Below, in pieces: positions 1 to 6,947 of a stretch of DNA of 7,910 nt; position 1 is the first letter of the stretch, and each line of letters opens with the position of its first letter. Below the pieces are notes generated by a model, which was not told the origin of the DNA, made no database searches, and worked only from the letters and a program-made list of their open reading frames with translations. The DNA lies in the NCBI GenBank assembly GCA_018701055.1, contig JABIUH010000045.1, forward strand, positions 1 to 7,910, written 5' to 3'. A program made the position numbers and the translations under genes. The DNA comes from Woeseia sp. GTDB taxonomy: Bacteria > Pseudomonadota > Gammaproteobacteria > Steroidobacterales > Woeseiaceae.

Positions 1-268
1 CGCACTGTACGGCGATGCGGTGCATCAAAGTGGCAATGTCATCATCGCGCTTGATCCGAATGTGTTCGGTTTTGGCGATGAATTCGGCGGACGCACGGCT
101 GCATTGATCGATACAATTAAGAAAAGTCGCGGTGCCCCCGGCGTCGAGCAACCACAAATCCCAGGCGAAGGCAGCAGAAACCGATTCCGCACGACTACAT
201 CTCAGGATCGTATCGTTTTGGACCTTGCACTGGTTGAGTCCATACGAATGATTGCTGCGGAGCAGTAG
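1..268 (+). CDS. Ldh_2-family (malate/L-lactate dehydrogenase-like) oxidoreductase, C-terminal fragment
   Basis: This is the last 88 codons of a gene that enters from the left edge; the reading frame is open from base 2 and ends at TAG 266-268. The visible protein begins ALYGDAVHQSGNVIIALDP and continues with FGFGDEF, then a PGVEQPQIPGE segment and a hydrophobic C-terminal helix. The IALDP...FG segment followed by a PGE motif near the C-terminus is typical of the Ldh_2 family (malate, lactate, ureidoglycolate and sulfolactate dehydrogenases, and the delta1-piperideine-2-carboxylate reductase/N-methyl-L-amino-acid dehydrogenase DpkA). These are cytosolic NAD(P)H enzymes that interconvert 2-oxo or imino acids and hydroxy or amino acids. 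The nucleotide-binding and catalytic parts lie outside the window, so the substrate cannot be assigned. A 98-bp gap separates it from the operon downstream; co-regulation is possible but not shown. A GTG codon at 20 is internal, not the start. Confidence 0.72.
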   Translation, partial: ALYGDAVHQSGNVIIALDPNVFGFGDEFGGRTAALIDTIKKSRGAPGVEQPQIPGEGSRNRFRTTTSQDRIVLDLALVESIRMIAAEQ

Positions 269-366
269 TCGAAGTCAATGTTGCAAGCCTGTATAAACAA
301 GTTCAATGTGGCGCGGTCATCTGGCTAAAGCCAATAACAATAAACTCCAATGGCGGGAATGCAGTA
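269..366 (+). promoter_or_regulatory. Gap upstream of the operon; weak promoter candidate
   Basis: This 98-bp gap between the dehydrogenase and the transporter gene is the only plausible place for an operon promoter in the left half of the window. It contains a TATAAA hexamer at 292-297, five of six matches to a sigma-70 -10 box, but the sequence 17 bp upstream (269-274) matches the -35 consensus poorly. A perfect 12-bp palindrome, TGGCTAAAGCCA, lies at 322-333, between the hexamer and the start codon. It could be an operator half-site or chance. No U-tract follows it, so it is not a convincing terminator. A GGGA at 355-358 is 8 nt from the ATG at 367 and is a reasonable ribosome binding site. 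Confidence 0.22.
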
Positions 367-1710
367 ATGAATACAAAGGCAACGACTAGCGCAGCGCCTG
401 ACGATGGCTCAGCCTACCCAGAACCTCGCAGAGCATGGGGCTTAGTTGTCGTCCTGACGATCGCGTACGCAATCTCTTTCGTCGATCGACAAATCATCAG
501 CTTAATGGTCGAGCCCATTAAGGCTTATCTGCATTTGTCCGACACCCAGATCAGCCTATTGATGGGACCGGCCTTTGCGGTCTTCTACACCATCATGGGT
601 ATTCCGCTCGGCCGCGTCGCCGACAAGTTCAATCGCCGTAACCTGATTGTCATTGGAATGACGCTGTGGTGCTTAATGACAGCCGCCAGTGGGCTGGCGA
701 GAAACTTCGCCCAACTATTCGTCGCACGAATGGGTATTGGTGTAGGTGAAGCCGCATTGAGCCCGGCAGCGCTGTCGATGATATCGGATAGCTTTCCACC
801 CGAAAAACGAACCTCGCCAATCGGATTTTACAATTCAGCGATTTATATAGGGTCGGGTTTAGCGCTGGTTTTAGGCGGTGTTGTTATTCAGATTGTCACA
901 AATTCGCCACCGGTAAATGTGCCGCTCGTTGGTGAGTTGGTGCCGTGGCAAACCACTTTTATAATTGTTGGACTTCCGGGTCTTATTATCGCCGCAATCA
1001 TCGGTTTCATGCGGGAACCGACGCGCAAGGACGTCATTAAATCGGAAGACGGTGACGTTGCAGAAGTATCGATGCGTGAGGTCCTTGCATACGTTTGGAA
1101 AAATCGCAGTATTTACGGGTCTATTTTCATCGGCATGGCGGTCGTTGCCGCTGTTAATTTCATGTTTCAAGGTTGGATTCCGACGCTGTATACCCGCGTA
1201 CATGGTTGGGAGGCATCCAGCATTGGTTATGCATTCGGTGTGATTCTGCTAATTTTTGGCCCACTCGGAATCTTCTTGGGCGGTCGTCTCGGCGATTACT
1301 ATTCTCGGCAAGGCGATAGCGGCGGCCACGCTAAAGCGGCATTTTTAGGGTCACTTTTCATGGTGCCCGGCATGATTGCGACGCCGATATTGCCGGACCC
1401 CAAAATCGCGCTCGCCGGTCTCGCTCTAATTCCGTTCGGGATGGCGTTCATCACCGTGAACATTGTATCCAGCATGTTACGGGTTACACCGAATCAAATG
1501 CGCGGTCTGGCATACGCCTTACTCCTTATGGCTATGTCCTTTACGGGCATGTCACTCGGTCCGTTTCTGCCAGCGCTTATAACCGACTATGTATTCGCGA
1601 ATGAAATGATGGTTGGCTACTCGATGTTAATCGTTTCTCTAAGCACCGCATTCATCAGTATCTTCGCGTTTTACAAATGCATAGGCGCGTTTCGTTCAGC
1701 AAAACTATGA
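367..1710 (+). CDS. MFS transporter, spinster-like family
   Basis: A 447-residue inner-membrane protein of the major facilitator superfamily, the expected size for a 12-helix carrier. After a short polar N-terminus (about 1-22), hydrophobic segments begin near residue 23. The FVDRQIISLMVEPIK stretch at 38-52 is characteristic of the spinster-like branch. An MFS motif A-like loop, GRVADKFNRRN at 82-92, follows the second helix. RMGIGVGEAALSPAALSMISD at 121-141 is the conserved fourth-helix region, and a cytoplasmic loop around 215-240 separates the two halves. Bacterial spinster-like carriers often sit in catabolic clusters near TonB-dependent receptors and mostly have unknown substrates. As first gene of the operon it likely imports the compound, or an intermediate, handled by the following enzymes; export cannot be excluded. 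GGGA 8 nt upstream supports ATG 367. Its TGA stop overlaps the next gene's ATG, indicating translational coupling. Confidence 0.88.
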   Translation: MNTKATTSAAPDDGSAYPEPRRAWGLVVVLTIAYAISFVDRQIISLMVEPIKAYLHLSDTQISLLMGPAFAVFYTIMGIPLGRVADKFNRRNLIVIGMTLWCLMTAASGLARNFAQLFVARMGIGVGEAALSPAALSMISDSFPPEKRTSPIGFYNSAIYIGSGLALVLGGVVIQIVTNSPPVNVPLVGELVPWQTTFIIVGLPGLIIAAIIGFMREPTRKDVIKSEDGDVAEVSMREVLAYVWKNRSIYGSIFIGMAVVAAVNFMFQGWIPTLYTRVHGWEASSIGYAFGVILLIFGPLGIFLGGRLGDYYSRQGDSGGHAKAAFLGSLFMVPGMIATPILPDPKIALAGLALIPFGMAFITVNIVSSMLRVTPNQMRGLAYALLLMAMSFTGMSLGPFLPALITDYVFANEMMVGYSMLIVSLSTAFISIFAFYKCIGAFRSAKL

Positions 1711-2471
1711 ATCTTCTAACACTAACAAGCACTGAGTTTGCAAAAGCGCTTGCAAACAAACCCGGCGTGATTATTCCAATCGGCTCTATTGAACAACATG
1801 GGCCCATGGGTTTAGTCGGTTGCGACGCGTTGTGCGCTGAGTCCGTTGCACAAGAGGCCGGTACGAAAGGTGAAATACTGGTCGCACCAGTGCTTGCTTA
1901 CACGTCGGCGCAGTTCAACATGGAATTCCCGGGCACCATATCGATTCGCAGTCGCACGCTGATGTCATTGATCGAAGATATCGTTGACAGCCTGCATCGC
2001 CAGGGAGTCAAAGGCGTTTATTTTCTAAATGCACACGGCGCCAATATCGCCCCCATTCGCGCCGCGATGCACGACATCTATAGTCGACTTGGCGACGCCG
2101 CACCACGCATACGTTGTAAAAGCTGGTGGGATTTTGACGCCGTCAATGTAATTCGCACACGAGAATTTGGCGCCTGGGAAGGCATGCATGCGACGCCCAG
2201 CGAAATTTCAATCACGCAGCATTTCCACCGTAACCCAGAAGTCGATGCGCCGGACGAACCGTCTCGCCAGCTTGATACGGAATATATTCAAAATCATGCC
2301 GGCGACTTTCATCCGCCTGCCGCCCAACACAAAGCCGAATTTCCGGACGGCAGAGTCGGCTCGCATTCCGCCCTGGCATCACCAGAGATCGGTGCAGAAA
2401 TTGTTGCGGCTGCTGCTGCCGCGCTGGTCGAAGATTTCGACCTGTTCATAAACGATATTCGAGCGACCTAA
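1707..2471 (+). CDS. Creatininase-family amidohydrolase
   Basis: A 254-residue cytosolic protein of the creatininase/MftE/FAPy-deformylase superfamily (Pfam PF02633), the usual size. These are metal-dependent hydrolases of amide or lactam bonds, or related peptide-processing enzymes. Visible motifs are IPIGSIEQHGP at 22-33 with candidate metal ligands E29, H31 and D40; FPGTISI at 74-80; NAHGANIAP at 108-116 with candidate ligand H110; and WEGMHATPSEIS at 157-168, where W157, H161 and E166 match the spacing of active-site residues in Pseudomonas creatininase. The true-creatininase HYEN motif is replaced by HGAN, close to the HGGN of other family members, so creatinine is not an assured substrate. 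ATG 1707 is chosen because it makes an ATGA overlap with the transporter gene and puts the conserved core at the usual distance. An ATG at 1677 would add ten unconserved residues and a 34-bp overlap. The position just before soxBDAG suggests it releases an N-methyl amino acid for oxidation. Confidence 0.85.
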   Translation: MNLLTLTSTEFAKALANKPGVIIPIGSIEQHGPMGLVGCDALCAESVAQEAGTKGEILVAPVLAYTSAQFNMEFPGTISIRSRTLMSLIEDIVDSLHRQGVKGVYFLNAHGANIAPIRAAMHDIYSRLGDAAPRIRCKSWWDFDAVNVIRTREFGAWEGMHATPSEISITQHFHRNPEVDAPDEPSRQLDTEYIQNHAGDFHPPAAQHKAEFPDGRVGSHSALASPEIGAEIVAAAAAALVEDFDLFINDIRAT

Positions 2472-2474
2472 ATT

Positions 2475-3710
2475 GTGAAGTACTCGGCGCTTAATCTGGC
2501 CTGGCAAGGGGTCCGAAATCACCGCGGCTGGCGCAGAGCTTGGCGTCACGCGACACCAAAGAAAGCCTACGATGCGATCATAATTGGTGGCGGCGGCCAC
2601 GGCCTTGGTGCCGCTTACTATCTTGCCAAAAAACACGGCATCACTAATGTGGCAGTGCTGGAAAAGGGCTGGTTGGGCGGTGGCAATACTGCACGCAACA
2701 CGATGACCATTCGTGACAACTTCATCTATCCCGACAACGCGCGCTTCCATCATGCTGCGGTCAAGAGCTGGCACACGCTGAGCAGCGAGTTAAATTTCAA
2801 CATGATGATTTCCAAGCGTGGCATGACCACGGTACTCATGAGTGATCGTGACCTGTCCGATGCCCAGCGGATGATCAATACGACCGCGTTGTTTGGGGCC
2901 GAACATCGCATAATCGATATCGAAGAATTACAGCAAAGATTGCCAATGGCAGTCAGTCCTGCCCGTCTACCCATTGTTGGTGGTGTTTACCACCCGGATG
3001 TTGTGATGGCCAGACATGATGCGGTCGCCTGGGGATACGCCAGAGCCGCCAGCAATCTCGGTGTCGATATCATCGAAAATTGCGAGGTCACCGATATTAT
3101 TCGTGACGCCAAGGGCGTGACCGGCGTGGAAACGTCACTAGGCAACATCCTTACTCGCAAGCTTGGCATGGCCGTTGCGGGACACGGCAAGCACGTTGCT
3201 GCAATGGCGGGCGTTGAATTACCGATTGAGACCGTTCCATTGCAGGCAATGGTCTCGACACCCGTCAAACCGTTTCTCGACAACATTGTTGTCTTGCGTG
3301 GGTTCAATACGTATTTCATGCAATCCGATAAAGGTGAATTGGTGATGGGTTCCGGTACGGACCCCTACCCCAGCTACTCTCAACGAGGTGCGCCGCAAAT
3401 TCCCGAAGCGACCATCGCCGCTATCCTGCAAGTATTTCCATCACTCGAAAGAATGCAGTTCATGCGTCAGTGGGCGGGAATTCTCGATCTTACTTACGAC
3501 AACTCTCCGATTATTTCTAAAACCGAGGTTGATGGTTTTTACATCGACGTTGCCGGGTCAGGCGGATTCAAAACGACGCCGCTGGCCGCGATGATGCATG
3601 CAGATCTAATCGCGAACGATCGACCGGACCCGTTGATCGAGGCCTATAGTCTCGAGCGATTTTCAACGGGTCGTTTGATTCTTGAACGCGCCAGTTACGG
3701 TAATCGCTGA
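2475..3710 (+). CDS. soxB: Sarcosine oxidase-type beta subunit (flavin oxidoreductase)
   Basis: The 411-residue catalytic subunit of a heterotetrameric sarcosine oxidase-type enzyme, normal length. In the characterised enzymes beta carries the site where an N-methyl amine is oxidised at non-covalent FAD, with electrons passing to a covalently bound FMN. The N-terminus YSALNL...GHRGW-like block with PKKAYDAIIIGGGGHG is family-typical and supports the GTG start at 2475. The dinucleotide-binding Rossmann motif is at 35-50. NTARNTMTIR at 71-80 keeps the Arg (R80) that lies by the substrate in known structures. ARHDAVAWGYAR at 179-190 contains H181, aligning with the covalent FMN histidine (His173 in Corynebacterium). 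GSGGFKTTP at 361-369 keeps the Lys (K366) implicated in oxygen activation. Departures from the usual pattern: the CGWGTGGFK motif is here VAGSGGFK, and the common IDEHGAAAVAH tail is replaced by ILERASYGNR. The start lies 3 bp after the creatininase stop with no strong ribosome site, so coupling is likely. Family firm; substrate uncertain. Confidence 0.92.
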   Translation: MKYSALNLAWQGVRNHRGWRRAWRHATPKKAYDAIIIGGGGHGLGAAYYLAKKHGITNVAVLEKGWLGGGNTARNTMTIRDNFIYPDNARFHHAAVKSWHTLSSELNFNMMISKRGMTTVLMSDRDLSDAQRMINTTALFGAEHRIIDIEELQQRLPMAVSPARLPIVGGVYHPDVVMARHDAVAWGYARAASNLGVDIIENCEVTDIIRDAKGVTGVETSLGNILTRKLGMAVAGHGKHVAAMAGVELPIETVPLQAMVSTPVKPFLDNIVVLRGFNTYFMQSDKGELVMGSGTDPYPSYSQRGAPQIPEATIAAILQVFPSLERMQFMRQWAGILDLTYDNSPIISKTEVDGFYIDVAGSGGFKTTPLAAMMHADLIANDRPDPLIEAYSLERFSTGRLILERASYGNR

Positions 3711-3711
3711 T

Positions 3712-3975
3712 ATGGTTATTGAGTGCCCACATTGCGGTGAACGACACGAAGATGAGTTCGTCTACGGTGGCGATGTGCGACATGCGCGGCCAGAAAATCC
3801 CGACGCATTGTCGGATGCTGCGTGGCGTGACTATATCTATAGCGTTCCTAATACTAAAGGCTGGGCCAAGGAACATTGGTGGCACGTACGCGGCTGCAAT
3901 CGCTGGATTGTCGTACAGCGCAATTCGGTCAATAACGAATTGCGATCCGAGACGGACGAAAATTACCATGGTTGA
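3712..3975 (+). CDS. soxD: Sarcosine oxidase-type delta subunit (zinc protein)
   Basis: A small 87-residue subunit of the heterotetrameric enzyme. In known structures it binds one structural zinc and helps hold the complex together. The zinc ligands are all present at family spacing: C5 and C8 in ECPHCG near the N-terminus, then H58 and C62 in HWWHVRGCNRW. These sit one position before Cys6, Cys9, His59 and Cys63 as I recall them for the characterised delta subunit. Other family signatures are EFVYGGDVRHARP at 15-27 and the end of the conserved block, IVVQRN. ATG 3712 is chosen because it gives the usual MxxxCPxC beginning and lies 1 bp after the soxB stop; an in-frame TTG at 3682 would overlap soxB by 29 bp and add unconserved residues. 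The last 8 bp overlap the start of soxA. Confidence 0.93.
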   Translation: MVIECPHCGERHEDEFVYGGDVRHARPENPDALSDAAWRDYIYSVPNTKGWAKEHWWHVRGCNRWIVVQRNSVNNELRSETDENYHG

Positions 3976-6946
3976 GCAAGTCTCTCGTCTTGATGCTGGT
4001 GGCCGTGTTGATCGTGTCCAGAAATTGGCCTTTAAATTTAATGGCCGAAGCTACACCGGATACGCCGGCGACACGCTCGCGTCTGCCTTAATGGCAAACG
4101 GCGTTTCAGTTGTTGGACGAAGTTTTAAGTACCATCGGCCACGGGGCATCATGAGCGCCGGCGCCGAGGAAACGAATGCCTTCGTACAAATCCTTGGCAG
4201 TGAAGAAGAACCCAATGTCCCGGCGACAACTTTGCCTTTGGTTAAAGGACTTGATGCGCACAGCGTAAACGCTTGGCCATCCGTGAATTTCGATGTTGGT
4301 CGCGTCACGGATCTGCTGCATCGATTCTTTCCCGCAGGATTTTACTACAAGACTTTCATGTGGCCACGAGACCGGTGGGACTGGTACGGACAATTCATCC
4401 GTCGGGTTGCCGGCTGGGGCACCGCACCGAAAACGGCGGCGGGCAAGCGCTACGAACATCGCTATCATCATTGTGATGTGTTGATCGTTGGCGGCGGCCC
4501 AGCAGGACTTGCGGCAGCGTTGAGTGCCGGTCGAAGTGGTGCGCGGGTCTTGTTAGTCGACAATCAATCCGAGTTTGGCGGTTATTTGCTCGGCAGCAGC
4601 GCCGAAATTAACGCAAAGCCCGCAATGTCGTGGATAACAGATGTCGTTGCCGAACTGGACGGGATGCCCGAGGTCGTTTGTCTATCCGAGGCCAGCGCCA
4701 CAGGCTACTACGAGCAAAACTTCGTAACAGTATTGGAGCGACGCCCAGACAAACGCTGGGTACGGGAACGACTCTGGAAAGTTCGGGCACGCCAAGTTGT
4801 TTTGGCTACGGGAGCGATTGAACGGCCGATCACGTTTGTAGACAACGACCGTCCAGGCATCATGCTGGCATCAGCTGCCAGCACCTACTGCCTGCGTTAC
4901 GGTGTCAGAGCGGGACGGAAAGCAGCGCTCTTTACAAACAACGATGGTAGCTACCGGCATGCAATCGAATTGGCCGACAGTGGCGTCGATGTCGCTGCGA
5001 TTATTGACGTACGTACAAATGCCAATGCTGATCTTTGCAAGACTGCAGCGGCAAAAGGTATCGAGGTAATTCTCGGAAGCCACGTCGCCAGAGTTATCGG
5101 AAAACGTAGAGTTCGTGCCATCGAAATCGCCGCGTCTGGTACGGGCGCGCAGAGACGAAAGATCGCCTGCGATCTGCTATTGGTTTCTGGCGGCTGGAAT
5201 CCGACGATTCACCTGCATTCTCAATCTGGGGGCAAACCGCTCTACGACGAGCGCCTCGCCACCTTTATTCCCGGCGCCTCGGTACAAAAAGAAATATCAG
5301 CAGGCGCCTGCACCGGACATTTCACACTCGCGCAATGCCTCAGTGACGGTTTGCTTGCCGGTCGGCAGGTTGCCGAGTCGTGTGGTTATCCAAGCGACAC
5401 GATTGATGCACCGACCTGCACGGATGAAACCGATCTAAACCTGCAACCGATCTGGGAGGTACCCCTCCCCCATCGTCACAGCCGCGCCTTTGTCGATTTC
5501 AATAATGATGTCACGACTAAAGATATTCGACTCGCGGAACGCGAAGGTTACCGCTCGATCGAACTCGCCAAGCGCTACACCACGGCCGGAATGGGCCTTG
5601 ATCAAGGCAAGAGCGGCAACGTCAACATTATCGGCTTAATGGCGGACATCACGGATACGGCACCGGGCGCCATCGGCACGACAACCTATCGGCCGGCGTA
5701 TAGCCCGGTCAGTTTTGGGGCGATGGCTGGAGCCGATAACGGTGATCTCATTATTCCCTGGAGACGTACTCCAATAACAGACTGGTTCATCGCCAATGGC
5801 GGTCATCTCGATGAAACTGGCGCACTGTTTCGCCGACCGCTTTACATCGCGAAACCGGGCGAATCGGCCCGTGACGCGATCAATCGAGAAGCATTAGCAG
5901 TACGAAACGGTGTAGGCATTTACGATGGCACACCGCTAGGAAAAATTTCGATCAAGGGATCGGATGCCGTCACCTTCCTCGATAGGGTGTATACGAATAG
6001 CTGGGGGAAACTTCCTGTCGGACGGTCCAAGTTCGGGTTCATGTTGCACGACGATGGGCGTTTACTCGATGACGGAGTGACTTTCCGGCTTGCCGACGAT
6101 CACTATCTGATGTCAACGGGCTCCGGCGTTGCCGCGGTCGTCCTGAAGCACCTGGAAAAATTACTCCACTGCGAGTGGCCTGATCTCGACGTGTATTTGA
6201 CCCCCGTCTCGGACCAATGGGCCGTCATTTGCGTCTGTGGACCGAACGCGCGTGAGGTAATACGCCGCGCGGAGACCGACATCGATATCAATCCCGAAGC
6301 ATTCAAGTTTCTGGATACTCGGTATTGCCGAGTCGCGGGTATTGATGCACGCGTGTCGCGAGTCACGTACACCGGTGAACTCAGTTTCGAATTTGTCGTT
6401 CCCACACGTCACGGCCTCAATCTCTGGGAGGCACTGCTCGAAGCCGGCAAAGAATACGACATCACACCGATTGGATCGGATACCAGCATGCTCTTGCGTA
6501 CTGAGAAAGCGTTTATCGCTGCAGGGTTGGAGGGCGATGGTTACGCCAATATCTACGATGTCGGCATGGGTTGGGTGGTTGCCAAGAATAAAGGTGACTT
6601 CATCGGCAAACGTTCGACGAGCCGCGATATCAACCTCGGCGGTCCGCGACCTGAAATTGTTGGACTACTACCCGAAGACTCGAATTTCGTGCCACCAAAA
6701 GGTGCGCCTATATTGGAGTCGGACACGGCTGATACATCCCCCGACGCGAGCCGAAACATGGTCGGCATGGTTACCATTGGTTTTCACAGTCCGAATCTGC
6801 AGCGCTCAATCGCGTTGGCACAGGTACAGGATGGTCGTTCACGAATTGGCGATACGATCAACGTCTACACCAAAAGCCGCGTCGTTTCTGCGCAAATATG
6901 CGAACCGGTATTCTTCGATCCGGACGGCGAGAGAATGAGAGACTGA
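3968..6946 (+). CDS. soxA: Sarcosine oxidase-type alpha subunit (NAD-binding and folate-binding)
   Basis: A 992-residue alpha subunit, within the usual range of roughly 950-1010. In the characterised complex alpha binds NAD and tetrahydrofolate; iminium or formaldehyde made in beta is channelled to a GcvT-like folate site, giving 5,10-methylene-THF. The ferredoxin-like fold lies at about 15-100, with GYAGDTLASALMANG and VVGRSFKYHRPRG; it has no cysteines, as usual for this family, so no Fe-S cluster is expected. The nucleotide-binding oxidoreductase region starts at CDVLIVGGGPAGLAAAL (169-185) and includes VLATGAIERP and TNNDGSYRHA. The linker carries RYTTAGMGLDQGKSGN (536-551) and TTTYRPAYSPVSFGAMAG. 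The GcvT-like domain covers about 620-985, with SRVTYTGELSFEF at 797-809 and GMGWVVAKNKGDFIGKRS at 866-883. Its C-terminal part departs from common SoxA versions (see findings). ATG 3968 overlaps soxD by 8 bp and gives the family-typical N-terminus; the frame stays open upstream only by reading soxD in another frame. Confidence 0.94.
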   Translation: MVEQVSRLDAGGRVDRVQKLAFKFNGRSYTGYAGDTLASALMANGVSVVGRSFKYHRPRGIMSAGAEETNAFVQILGSEEEPNVPATTLPLVKGLDAHSVNAWPSVNFDVGRVTDLLHRFFPAGFYYKTFMWPRDRWDWYGQFIRRVAGWGTAPKTAAGKRYEHRYHHCDVLIVGGGPAGLAAALSAGRSGARVLLVDNQSEFGGYLLGSSAEINAKPAMSWITDVVAELDGMPEVVCLSEASATGYYEQNFVTVLERRPDKRWVRERLWKVRARQVVLATGAIERPITFVDNDRPGIMLASAASTYCLRYGVRAGRKAALFTNNDGSYRHAIELADSGVDVAAIIDVRTNANADLCKTAAAKGIEVILGSHVARVIGKRRVRAIEIAASGTGAQRRKIACDLLLVSGGWNPTIHLHSQSGGKPLYDERLATFIPGASVQKEISAGACTGHFTLAQCLSDGLLAGRQVAESCGYPSDTIDAPTCTDETDLNLQPIWEVPLPHRHSRAFVDFNNDVTTKDIRLAEREGYRSIELAKRYTTAGMGLDQGKSGNVNIIGLMADITDTAPGAIGTTTYRPAYSPVSFGAMAGADNGDLIIPWRRTPITDWFIANGGHLDETGALFRRPLYIAKPGESARDAINREALAVRNGVGIYDGTPLGKISIKGSDAVTFLDRVYTNSWGKLPVGRSKFGFMLHDDGRLLDDGVTFRLADDHYLMSTGSGVAAVVLKHLEKLLHCEWPDLDVYLTPVSDQWAVICVCGPNAREVIRRAETDIDINPEAFKFLDTRYCRVAGIDARVSRVTYTGELSFEFVVPTRHGLNLWEALLEAGKEYDITPIGSDTSMLLRTEKAFIAAGLEGDGYANIYDVGMGWVVAKNKGDFIGKRSTSRDINLGGPRPEIVGLLPEDSNFVPPKGAPILESDTADTSPDASRNMVGMVTIGFHSPNLQRSIALAQVQDGRSRIGDTINVYTKSRVVSAQICEPVFFDPDGERMRD

Positions 6947-6947
6947 C

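Noticed and set aside
871..1203. A 110-codon minus-strand open frame inside the transporter gene
   Set aside because: It is antisense to a clear membrane protein, with no recognisable content and no ribosome binding site noted.
1677..1706. Earlier ATG for the creatininase homologue
   Set aside because: It adds ten residues encoded inside the transporter's last helix region and gives a long overlap. The ATGA overlap at 1707 is the usual coupled arrangement.
3719..3967. A longer SoxA starting up to 83 codons upstream
   Set aside because: This stretch is soxD read in another frame. The added residues resemble nothing in SoxA, while ATG 3968 gives the family-typical N-terminus.
6342..6938. A 198-codon plus-strand open frame inside soxA
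   Set aside because: It is out of frame with the well-conserved GcvT-like domain and has no recognisable domain, being rich in Arg, Ser and Thr as shadow frames often are.
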